Shown one piece after another: positions 1 through 6,511 of a stretch of 64,000 nucleotides of DNA (position 1 is its first letter; each line of letters starts with the position of its first letter). The stretch spans positions 24,637-88,636 of the forward strand of contig CAZIOH010000015.1 of the NCBI GenBank assembly GCA_964540815.1, given 5' to 3'. A program made the translations under genes and the position numbers. The notes under the pieces are model-generated. The model did not search any database. It was not told the origin of the DNA and saw only the letters and a program-made list of their open reading frames with translations. The DNA is from CAZIOH01 sp964540815 (lineage in GTDB: Bacteria > Myxococcota_A > Polyangia > Fen-1088).

Positions 1-40
1 CCAGCAGACTAGAATCGGGGGTTCCGGCTCGAAGCTGAAT

Positions 41-71
41 TGCGATAATGCGATTGACATATTGCTATACC
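41..71 (+). promoter_or_regulatory. possible rsmG promoter region
   Basis: An AT-rich patch in a GC-rich setting holds two extended -10-like motifs, TGCGATAAT (42-49) and TGCTATACC (64-71), and an isolated TTGACA (54-59). No -35/-10 pair has ideal spacing. The second motif matches the probable gyrB -10 (TGCTATACC). Which start is used cannot be decided from sequence. Confidence 0.3.
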
Positions 72-135
72 GAGGGCGACCCGACGTCCTCGACCTGGGG
101 CGAGGCGGCAAGCCAGGACCACCAAGGGGGGACCC

Positions 136-786
136 GTGGCCGCTCCGGATGATGAGGAGCCACGGGTCGCACGCCTTCGGCGCGTCGCCTCGGAGGTCAT
201 GGGCACGCTGGCCTTGGATGACGCCCGGCGGCTCGAGTCATTCTGCGCACTCTTTGCGACGTGGAACGTCAGGATCAACCTCGGTGGTGCGCGATCCTTC
301 GAGGAGCTCGTGGACGAACATCTGGTGGATGCCTTCGCGGCCCGCAGCCTCCTGGTCCCGGGCGACTCGGTGGTGGACGTCGGTTCGGGAGGTGGGCTTC
401 CCGCTCTTCCCCTTGCCTGTCTCTGCCGGGACTCATCCTTCGAGCTCTGGGAGCCGAGGGCCAAGCGCGCCGCATTCCTGCGCACGGCGGTACGCGAGCT
501 CGAGCTCCGCGATCGGGTCGCGGTCGTGGGTCGACGGCTGGAGGAGGTGCCACGTGACGTCGAGGCCCCGGGCTCGACGTCACGTGAATCCGGGGCTTAC
601 TCGGTAGCCATGTCCCGCGCGACGTGGGCGCCCCCGGAGTGGCTCGCCCGCGCCCGCCAGCTCGCCCCGGGCGCGCGCGTGCTGGTCTTCACCACCCAGG
701 CCGGCCTGGTCGGGCTGGAACCGCCGGCCAAGGTCGTGTCCTATGGTCCCCATCGACGGCTGGGGGTGTTCCTTCCCCGGGCGTGA
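136..786 (+). CDS. rsmG: 16S rRNA (guanine527-N7)-methyltransferase RsmG
   Basis: This 216-residue protein is a Rossmann-fold SAM-dependent methyltransferase of the RsmG/GidB family, which methylates G527 of 16S rRNA in the cytoplasm. The SAM-binding motif I is visible as VVDVGSGGGLPALPLA (about residues 79-94), and the family's N-terminal WNxxxNL pattern appears as WNVRINL (43-49). Length is normal for the family. The start is a GTG preceded by AAGGGGGGA at a good distance. In many bacteria rsmG is followed by parA-parB near oriC; here it is followed by two parS sites and then bioF, with no par gene. Family assignment is firm; the precise nucleotide is inferred from the family. Confidence 0.93.
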   Translation: MAAPDDEEPRVARLRRVASEVMGTLALDDARRLESFCALFATWNVRINLGGARSFEELVDEHLVDAFAARSLLVPGDSVVDVGSGGGLPALPLACLCRDSSFELWEPRAKRAAFLRTAVRELELRDRVAVVGRRLEEVPRDVEAPGSTSRESGAYSVAMSRATWAPPEWLARARQLAPGARVLVFTTQAGLVGLEPPAKVVSYGPHRRLGVFLPRA

Positions 787-802
787 TGTTCCACGTGGAA
801 CA
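787..802. other. parS centromere site 1
   Basis: The sequence TGTTCCACGTGGAACA is a perfect 16-bp palindrome and fits the bacterial parS consensus bound by ParB. It begins one base after the rsmG stop codon. Its position beside rsmG and about 12 kb from dnaA fits an origin-proximal segregation locus. Confidence 0.88.
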
Positions 803-919
803 CCCCCGCGCTCCCGCCAGCTCGCGCTCGGCTGGTCGCCGTCCCCAGCAAGGTCCGGCGTCGAAGAGAGGAGAGGGAGGGCTGAGCGAGCACGAGAACG
901 GGTCGTGGCGAGCCCGGGT

Positions 920-935
920 TGTTCCACGTGGAACA
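920..935. other. parS centromere site 2
   Basis: This is a second copy identical over all 16 bases to the site at 787-802, placed 133 bp downstream in the rsmG-bioF gap. Two perfect copies this close cannot be chance in sequence of this composition. Confidence 0.88.
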
Positions 936-996
936 ATTGCGCTCACGGATGATCCTCGCAGCGAGCATCCGGCGCACGCGCGGCGCTCGCGGGGGA

Positions 997-1002
997 TATA
1001 GT
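997..1002 (+). promoter_or_regulatory. bioF -10 box, leaderless start
   Basis: TATAGT lies 7 nt before the bioF GTG, so a transcript starting at the usual distance would begin at or next to the start codon. No Shine-Dalgarno is present and no convincing -35 is seen. Confidence 0.5.
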
Positions 1003-1009
1003 CCCCGCC

Positions 1010-2224
1010 GTGTCCCTTGAACACGCCCTCTCGCTGGAGCTACAGCACCTCGAATCCATTGGCCGCCTGAGAGCGACGGAGACCCTCTGTGGCGCCGACC
1101 GCCTTCACCCGAGGGATTCCGACGGCCGGGAGCTGGTCTGCTTTGCGTCCAACGACTATCTCGGACTTTCGTCCCACCCAGCGCTGATGTCGGCCGCAAC
1201 CGCGGCAATCCGTGACCACGGGTCCGGCTCCGCCGCCTCGCGCCTCGTCTCGGGCGAGACACCGCCCCATCGCGCGCTCGAGGACGCCCTTGCTTCCTTC
1301 CTCGGCACCGAGGCCGCTCTTCTCTTCCCAACGGGATACCAGGCGAACGTCGGCACCCTGACGGCGCTGGCCGGTCCCCAGGACTTCATCGCGTCGGATG
1401 CCGCCAACCACGCAAGCCTCATCGATGGATGCCGTCTCTCCCGGTCCCGCGTCGGGATCTTCGAGCACGGGAACCCGGACTCCGCCGAGCTCGCCCTCCG
1501 AGCCGCGCCCTCCAGCGCCCGCCGCCGGTTCATCGTCACCGAATCCCTCTTCAGCATGGACGGCGACCGCGCCCCCCTCGCCGCGCTCTCCGCCCTCGCG
1601 ACTCGATTCGATGCCACGCTGATCGTCGACGAAGCCCATGCGCTGGGCGTCCTCGGGCCATCCGGCCGCGGTCTCTCCGCGGCTCTCGGCCTCCGCCCGG
1701 AGATCCGGATTGGCACCCTCGGCAAGGCCTTCGGCTCCGCCGGCGGGTTCGTGGCCGGCTCGCACCGGCTCCGGACCGTCCTCCTCAACCGCGCCCGGAC
1801 CTTCATCTACACCACCGCCGCACCGGCCAGCCTGGCCGCAGCTGCTCTCGCCGCGCTGCACATCATCGAGGCACCCGAAGGGGAGAGCTTGCGCGCCGCC
1901 CTGTCCCGCAACCTCGCCCGCATTCGAGCTCGGCTGCCGAATCAGGCCCTTGGCCCTCACCCCGCCTCCGCCGTCGACCAGATCCTGCCCGTGATCGTCG
2001 GGCCGGACACCGCCGCGACCGAGCTCGCCGCCCGACTTCGCTCCGAGGGTCTGGTGGCGACTGCCATCCGCCCACCGACCGTCCCGGAGAACACAGCGCG
2101 CCTCCGGATCACAGTGTCCGCCGCCCACGCCGCCAGCGACATCGACCGGCTCGTTCGGGGCCTGCTCGCGGCCCTGGCGGGCACCCGGGCGCCGTCCGCG
2201 GCCATGGGAGCCCCACGTGCGTAG
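1010..2224 (+). CDS. bioF: 8-amino-7-oxononanoate synthase (BioF)
   Basis: This 404-residue protein is a PLP-dependent alpha-oxoamine synthase. It condenses pimeloyl thioester with L-alanine to give 8-amino-7-oxononanoate, the first committed step of biotin-ring synthesis. Visible family features are the HASLIDGC stretch near residue 134, DEAHALGVLGPSGRG near 207, and the PLP lysine in GTLGKAFGSAGG (Lys239). The GTG start has no Shine-Dalgarno but a TATAGT box 7 nt upstream. The 3' end overlaps bioD by 8 bp, so the two are probably co-translated. The related enzymes KBL and serine palmitoyltransferase share the fold, but the bioD overlap makes BioF the best call. bioA and bioB are not in the window. 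Confidence 0.9.
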   Translation: MSLEHALSLELQHLESIGRLRATETLCGADRLHPRDSDGRELVCFASNDYLGLSSHPALMSAATAAIRDHGSGSAASRLVSGETPPHRALEDALASFLGTEAALLFPTGYQANVGTLTALAGPQDFIASDAANHASLIDGCRLSRSRVGIFEHGNPDSAELALRAAPSSARRRFIVTESLFSMDGDRAPLAALSALATRFDATLIVDEAHALGVLGPSGRGLSAALGLRPEIRIGTLGKAFGSAGGFVAGSHRLRTVLLNRARTFIYTTAAPASLAAAALAALHIIEAPEGESLRAALSRNLARIRARLPNQALGPHPASAVDQILPVIVGPDTAATELAARLRSEGLVATAIRPPTVPENTARLRITVSAAHAASDIDRLVRGLLAALAGTRAPSAAMGAPRA

Positions 2225-2963
2225 TCTCGTGCTCCTCGGCACCGACACGGGAGTTGGAAAGACCACGCTGGCCATTGGCCTCCTTCGTGTTGCCGCCAAC
2301 CGCGGCCTCCGCCTGGCGCCCTTCAAGCCGGTGGAGTCGGGCACCCCGCCCAGCCCGTCCCCATCCGACCCCGACTCCGATGCCCGCTGCCTCCGGGAGG
2401 CCAGCCTCCTGCCGCACCTCGACCTGGACGATGTCTCTCCGTATCGGCTCAGCCGACCCCTGGCCCCCAACCTCGCCGCCCGGCTGGAAGGCCGCGTGAT
2501 CTCGACCAACCACATCCTCTCCCGGGCCGCCAGGCTCCTCGAGCACTACCCGGCGCTCCTGATCGAGCCCGCAGGGGGCCTCCTCAGCCCGTACAGCCGA
2601 TCGGGAACCCCGGCTTCCCTCGCCCGGAGCCTCCGGCGGCACTTCCCACTCGACATCCTGCTCGTCACCCCCAACCGCCTCGGCGCGATCAACCAGAGTG
2701 CACTCGCCCACCTCGCCCTCGAGCATTTCGAGTTGCCCTGCGTGGGTGTCGTCCTCGTCGACCTCACGGGAAGACCTGATCCCTCCAAGGAGAGCAACGC
2801 CCCCGAGATCGCCGCAGCGACGGGGTTGCCGGTCCTCGGACAGCTCCCCTTCCTCGGACCCCACCCCATCTCGCCCTCCACATCCGCCGCCGCCGTCCGC
2901 GAAAACATCGACGTTGGCCCCCTCCTTTCGGGAGCCCTGCTCGCCCGGACGGACCCGCCCTGA
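2217..2963 (+). CDS. bioD: dethiobiotin synthase (BioD)
   Basis: This 248-residue protein is an ATP-dependent dethiobiotin synthetase, which closes the ureido ring of biotin from 7,8-diaminopelargonate and CO2. The P-loop is GTDTGVGKTT at residues 8-17, at the N-terminus as expected, and the conserved KPVESG follows near residue 37. The GTG start lies inside the end of bioF (8-bp overlap), giving a two-gene biotin operon. The family-typical EPAGG motif is present near residue 117. Length is slightly above the usual 220-230 residues. Confidence 0.9.
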   Translation: MRSLVLLGTDTGVGKTTLAIGLLRVAANRGLRLAPFKPVESGTPPSPSPSDPDSDARCLREASLLPHLDLDDVSPYRLSRPLAPNLAARLEGRVISTNHILSRAARLLEHYPALLIEPAGGLLSPYSRSGTPASLARSLRRHFPLDILLVTPNRLGAINQSALAHLALEHFELPCVGVVLVDLTGRPDPSKESNAPEIAAATGLPVLGQLPFLGPHPISPSTSAAAVRENIDVGPLLSGALLARTDPP

Positions 2964-2978
2964 GTGGGACCCGAAGAA

Positions 2979-3473
2979 TCAGTTCTCGGGCGTACGGAAC
3001 TCCGGCTTGGGAAACACCACCACCCGCCGAAACAGACCCTCCCCCTCGGATTCCGTCGTCACGCCGGTATGATCCACCAGCGCCATGTGGACGATCCGCC
3101 GATCGTGTGCGCTCATCGGCTCGACAGGCACGGGACGTCCCGTCTTCATGGCCTTCTCTGCCATTCTTTGCGCCAGATCCACCAGCGAGTCCTCGCGTCG
3201 CCCACGATAGCCCTCCGCATCGACCACCACCAGCGGCCCCTCGCTCGGTCTCCGAAACACGATCCGGTTGACCAGGTACTGCAACGCATCCAGCGTCGCC
3301 CCCTTCTTCCCGATGATCAGCCCCGACTCGGCGCCGTGAGCATCGAGAATGATGCGGTCACCGTCATCGAAGGCGCTCACCTCGGCATCCACCCCCATGT
3401 GCTCGAGAATCTCACGCAAGACCTTCGCCGCTCGCTCGCGATTCTCCGACAGCTGGACGCTCTCCTCGGCCAT
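2979..3473 (-). CDS. jag: KH/R3H RNA-binding protein Jag (KhpB)
   Basis: This 164-residue cytoplasmic RNA-binding protein has the Jag/KhpB/EloR core. A KH-type domain contains the GLIIGKKGATLDALQYLVNR stretch (about residues 50-70) and a C-terminal R3H domain contains MSAHDRRIVHMAL (near 118-130). The long N-terminal Jag-N domain found in Firmicutes is absent. The ATG is preceded by AAGGAG at 6-nt spacing. jag usually follows yidC; here it sits about 11 kb away on the opposite strand, 19 bp downstream of a basic Ala/Lys/Arg-rich gene. It ends 15 bp from the convergent bioD. In other bacteria KhpB works with KhpA in sRNA binding and cell-wall regulation; that role is inferred here. Confidence 0.88.
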   Translation of the reverse strand: MAEESVQLSENRERAAKVLREILEHMGVDAEVSAFDDGDRIILDAHGAESGLIIGKKGATLDALQYLVNRIVFRRPSEGPLVVVDAEGYRGRREDSLVDLAQRMAEKAMKTGRPVPVEPMSAHDRRIVHMALVDHTGVTTESEGEGLFRRVVVFPKPEFRTPEN

Positions 3474-3492
3474 GTCACTCTCCTTGCGGTTT

Positions 3493-3984
3493 TCAGATCA
3501 GGAAACTTGCGATGGGCACCGGCAGACTCGCGCCCTCGGACCGGAGCACGGACCCGACCCGCTCCCCGGCCCTGCTGGCCGGCCCCACCTGCGGGCGCTC
3601 AAGTGACGCGGACGCTGAGATCTCTCCCCCTGAACGCAGCTCACCCGAAGCCACACTAACACCTCGGGCGTCAACTTTCCTCGATCCCCGACCACGCGCC
3701 GGAACCGTCGCCCGCGCGCGATTCACCCCGGCACGCGCCTCCGGGCTCCCTGCGCGGTCCATCTCGACCTCCGGCACACGCTGCGGCTGCCTGGCCATCG
3801 CCGGTTTCATTCTTGCCGATCTGGTTGCCGGTGTGGCCGCAGATCTTGTCGCTGATTTCGTTGCCGATTTGGGACCGGCCTTGGCCGCCCTGGCCACCGC
3901 CTTGCGGGCCCTGACCCCGGCCTTGGCCTCGACCACCCGTCGCTTGCGCCTTTTTCGCCCCTTGCCTGGCAACACCATACCCAT
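3493..3984 (-). CDS. basic Ala/Lys/Arg-rich protein, histone H1-like N-terminal half
   Basis: The product (163 residues) has no recognised globular domain. Residues 8-70 are very rich in Lys, Arg and Ala (RKRRKRR, then repeated AKAG/SATKSAT/SATRS-type stretches), as in bacterial histone H1-like nucleoid proteins. The C-terminal half is less biased and could be read in other frames, so the annotation is tentative. Support comes from upstream: TTGACA-18-TACGGT is followed by 7 nt and then the ATG. The gene ends 19 bp before the Shine-Dalgarno-led jag, which suggests an operon. DNA or RNA binding is an inference from charge only. Overlapping frames on both strands are also open here because of the base composition. 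Confidence 0.5.
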   Translation of the reverse strand: MGMVLPGKGRKRRKRRVVEAKAGVRARKAVARAAKAGPKSATKSATRSAATPATRSARMKPAMARQPQRVPEVEMDRAGSPEARAGVNRARATVPARGRGSRKVDARGVSVASGELRSGGEISASASLERPQVGPASRAGERVGSVLRSEGASLPVPIASFLI

Positions 3985-3991
3985 GCCGCAA

Positions 3992-4021
3992 ACCGTAGCG
4001 GTTTGAAACTCTCCATGTCAA
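3992..4021 (-). promoter_or_regulatory. promoter of the basic-protein/jag unit with palindromic operator
   Basis: On the minus strand, TTGACA (4016-4021) is separated by 18 nt from TACGGT (3992-3997), and the ATG follows 7 nt later. The palindrome AAACCG-TAG-CGGTTT (3990-4004) covers the -10 box, as expected of a repressor operator or a small hairpin at the 5' end. Confidence 0.55.
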
Positions 4022-4076
4022 CTCGACGGTGATCCCTTCACCCCACCGCCCGGATCCCTGTCGAGATCAACTTGTC

Positions 4077-4112
4077 CCCTCGGGGGTGGTCGATTTTGAC
4101 CACGCCCGAGGG
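4077..4112. repeat. long inverted repeat in the pepA 5' region
   Basis: Two 15-bp arms with 14 of 15 pairs matching (CCCTCGGGGGTGGTC and GACCACGCCCGAGGG) flank a 6-base GATTTT loop. There is no T-tract, so it is not a standard terminator. It lies 56 bp before the pepA ATG and 56 bp behind the -35 of the divergent gene, so it may be an operator or an mRNA leader hairpin. Confidence 0.7.
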
Positions 4113-4167
4113 CGCTCCTCTGCCTCGCGACTGTCGTCCCCGGTTTCGATTACCATTGAGAGACTCC

Positions 4168-5751
4168 ATGCAACTCCAGACACGGACCTCTCTCGACGCC
4201 CCGACCGATCTCCTCGCCATCGCCGTCCTCCCCGGTGATCTCGACCTGCCCGCGAGCGGCGATGGCCTGCTATCGGTTCTCGACCGCGCACTCGAGGGTC
4301 AGATCCGCCAGGCCATCACCGACGAGCGCTACAAGGCCAAAGCCGGGCAGCGCCTCGGGCTCTCGACCGGTGGCCGGCTGGCCTCGCGTCGGATCCTTCT
4401 CATCGGCCTCGGCGAAGCCTCTCCCGCAACCATCGGACCCGCGACGCGGGACGCGGCCGCCACCGCCGCCCGGTACGCGCTGTCCGTCGGGGCGCGCGAC
4501 GTGATCCTGACCACGCCGACCCTCCCCGGCTTCCCGAGCCCCGGTGGCGCCCCTTCCGTCACCGACTGGCTCTCGGCTGCGGCCCTCGGCCTCCACCTCG
4601 GGAGTTATCGCTTCTCCAAGTACCTCACGGGCGAATCCGCCGAGGCCCGCGAGCTCTCGGACGCTTGGCTGTCTCCCCCCGAGCTCAACTCCATCCCCGA
4701 GCCTCAGCGCGCGCAGGCCGTCGCCCAGGGCATTCGCACCGCCCGCGCCATCGCCTTCGCCCGCGACCTGGTGAACGAGCCAGCCGGTGAGCTCACCCCG
4801 AAGGCCCTGGCCGAACGCACCGTCAGCCACGCCCTCTCGGCCGGCGCGAGCGCGACGGTCCTCTCGGCCGCGGAGTGTCGCTCCCGCGGAATGGGACTCT
4901 TCCTGGCGGTCGCCCGCGGCAGCGACGAGGAACCACAGTTCGTCCACCTCTCCTGGATTCCGGAAACCGCATCCACCAGCGCCGGGAGGACGGACGCCCC
5001 CGGGCCCCGGCGGCGCGTCGTGCTCGTCGGCAAGGGCGTCACCTTCGATTCGGGCGGCCTGTCCCTCAAGACCACCGAGGGCATGCTCGACATGAAGACC
5101 GACATGGCCGGAGCGGCGGCGGTCCTGTCGGCGCTGGCCGCGGTCGCCGAAGAGAAGATGCCGATCGAGGTCCACGCGATCGCCGCCTGCACCGAGAACA
5201 TGCTCTCCGCGCGCTCCTACAAGCTCGGAGACGTGCTCAAGTCGATGGCAGGCAAGACCGTCGAGATCAACAACACCGACGCGGAAGGCAGGCTGACGCT
5301 GGCCGATGCCCTGACCTACGGCCTCGCGCTGCGCCCGGACATCATCCTCGACTTCGCCACGCTGACCGGCGCGTGCATCGTCGCCCTCGGCCCGCACACC
5401 GCCGGCGTCATGTCCAACCACGAGGGCACGCTGCAAGAGTGGCTCACCGCGGCCCGCCACGCCGGCGAGGACATGTGGCCCCTCCCCTTGCCAGCCCGCC
5501 TCGGCGACCAGCTCAAGTCCGACGTGGCCGACCTGCGCAACACCGGGGAGCGCTGGGGCGGCGCCCTGACCGCTGGTCTGTTCCTCAAGGAGTTCGTGGA
5601 CAAGACACCCTGGATCCACGTGGACCTCGCCGGACCATCGACGGCGCGCAAGGAATGGGGCGCGCTCGCGAAGGGAGGAACGGGCTTCGGTGTCGCCACC
5701 ATCCTCGAGTACCTCCGCACCCTGTCTCGGGCGGAGCCGTCAAAGATCTGA
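4168..5751 (+). CDS. pepA: leucyl aminopeptidase (M17 family, PepA)
   Basis: This 527-residue cytosolic dimetal aminopeptidase removes N-terminal residues from peptides. The M17 signature NTDAEGRL is at about residues 369-376. The metal-binding GKGVTFDSGGLSLK stretch with its catalytic Lys (about 289) and the DMKTDMAGAA motif are intact, so the enzyme should be active. The ATG at 4168 was chosen because GAGAGA lies 4 nt upstream and the protein then starts at a family-typical point; an open frame extends to a TTG at 4072 but would read through the inverted repeat. In enterobacteria PepA also binds DNA; nothing here shows that. Confidence 0.93.
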   Translation: MQLQTRTSLDAPTDLLAIAVLPGDLDLPASGDGLLSVLDRALEGQIRQAITDERYKAKAGQRLGLSTGGRLASRRILLIGLGEASPATIGPATRDAAATAARYALSVGARDVILTTPTLPGFPSPGGAPSVTDWLSAAALGLHLGSYRFSKYLTGESAEARELSDAWLSPPELNSIPEPQRAQAVAQGIRTARAIAFARDLVNEPAGELTPKALAERTVSHALSAGASATVLSAAECRSRGMGLFLAVARGSDEEPQFVHLSWIPETASTSAGRTDAPGPRRRVVLVGKGVTFDSGGLSLKTTEGMLDMKTDMAGAAAVLSALAAVAEEKMPIEVHAIAACTENMLSARSYKLGDVLKSMAGKTVEINNTDAEGRLTLADALTYGLALRPDIILDFATLTGACIVALGPHTAGVMSNHEGTLQEWLTAARHAGEDMWPLPLPARLGDQLKSDVADLRNTGERWGGALTAGLFLKEFVDKTPWIHVDLAGPSTARKEWGALAKGGTGFGVATILEYLRTLSRAEPSKI

Positions 5752-5863
5752 CGCGACGAGTACTCATCGGCGATGGCAAGGGCTTTTACGATTGCCCCCC
5801 CATGGTGCGCGTGATAAGGTTCGCGTGCCTTAAAAACTGCACCCAGCGAGGAGTGTTCGTAAG

Positions 5864-6355
5864 ATGGAGCCGACTTTCCGAGTGGGAGATCTGGCCGTTT
5901 ATCCGGCTCATGGGGTCGCGCAAATCGTTGGCGTGGAAACCCGTGAGATCTCGGCTAACAAGCAGACTTTTTATATACTCAAAATCCTCGAAAACGGAAT
6001 GAAGATCATGATTCCCACGCGCAACGCGGGCGCGGTCGGTCTTCGGGAGTTGATTCGAGCGGACGAGGTGGACGAGGTCTTCGCGATCCTGAAGAGTCGC
6101 GAGGTGGCCGTCGAAGGGCAGACCTGGAACCGCCGCTATCGGGAATACATGGAGAAGATAAAGACCGGCTCGGTCTTCGAGATCGCCGAGGTCCTCCGGG
6201 ATCTCCAGCGACTGAAGAGCGACAAGGAACTGTCCTTCGGCGAGCGGAAGATGCTCGACACGGCGCGAACCTTGCTGGTCAAGGAGATCGCCGTTGCGAC
6301 CAAGAGCAAGGAAGTCAAGATCGAGGAGAAGCTCGACCGCATCTTCGCCTGCTGA
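5864..6355 (+). CDS. cdnL: CarD/CdnL-family RNA polymerase-binding regulator
   Basis: This 163-residue protein has an N-terminal Tudor-like RNA polymerase-interaction domain (FRVGDLAVYPAHGVAQIVGV, residues 5-24) and a helical C-terminal DNA-contacting domain (about 75-160), ending in LDRIFAC. CarD/CdnL proteins bind the RNA polymerase beta subunit and stabilise open complexes, notably at rRNA promoters. The length is close to CdnL and far below myxobacterial CarD with its HMGA tail, so CdnL is the better name. A GAGGAG Shine-Dalgarno precedes the ATG. A strong bidirectional terminator separates it from convergent gyrB. Confidence 0.92.
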   Translation: MEPTFRVGDLAVYPAHGVAQIVGVETREISANKQTFYILKILENGMKIMIPTRNAGAVGLRELIRADEVDEVFAILKSREVAVEGQTWNRRYREYMEKIKTGSVFEIAEVLRDLQRLKSDKELSFGERKMLDTARTLLVKEIAVATKSKEVKIEEKLDRIFAC

Positions 6356-6382
6356 CCGAGGGCTCCGCTCCTCGGATCGCCG

Positions 6383-6415
6383 GAAAGGCGTGGAACCGAC
6401 CGTTCCACGCCTTTC
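6383..6415. terminator. bidirectional terminator between cdnL and gyrB
   Basis: A perfect 14-bp inverted repeat (GAAAGGCGTGGAAC, loop CGACC, GTTCCACGCCTTTC) lies between the two convergent stop codons. The arms end in AAAGG/CCTTT, giving a short pyrimidine-rich tail in both directions. Confidence 0.8.
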
Positions 6416-6511
6416 TCACGTCCGGCCCCCAGATCCCGGAGGTCTGAAGCCCGAAAGTCCGAAGCCGGAAGCCCGGGGCCCTTTCTGACGGCACCGCGTC
6501 TTGCCTCGACC

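Noticed and set aside
1040..2515. 491-codon frame opposite bioF-bioD
   Set aside because: Composition artefact; bioF and bioD motifs are complete on the other strand.
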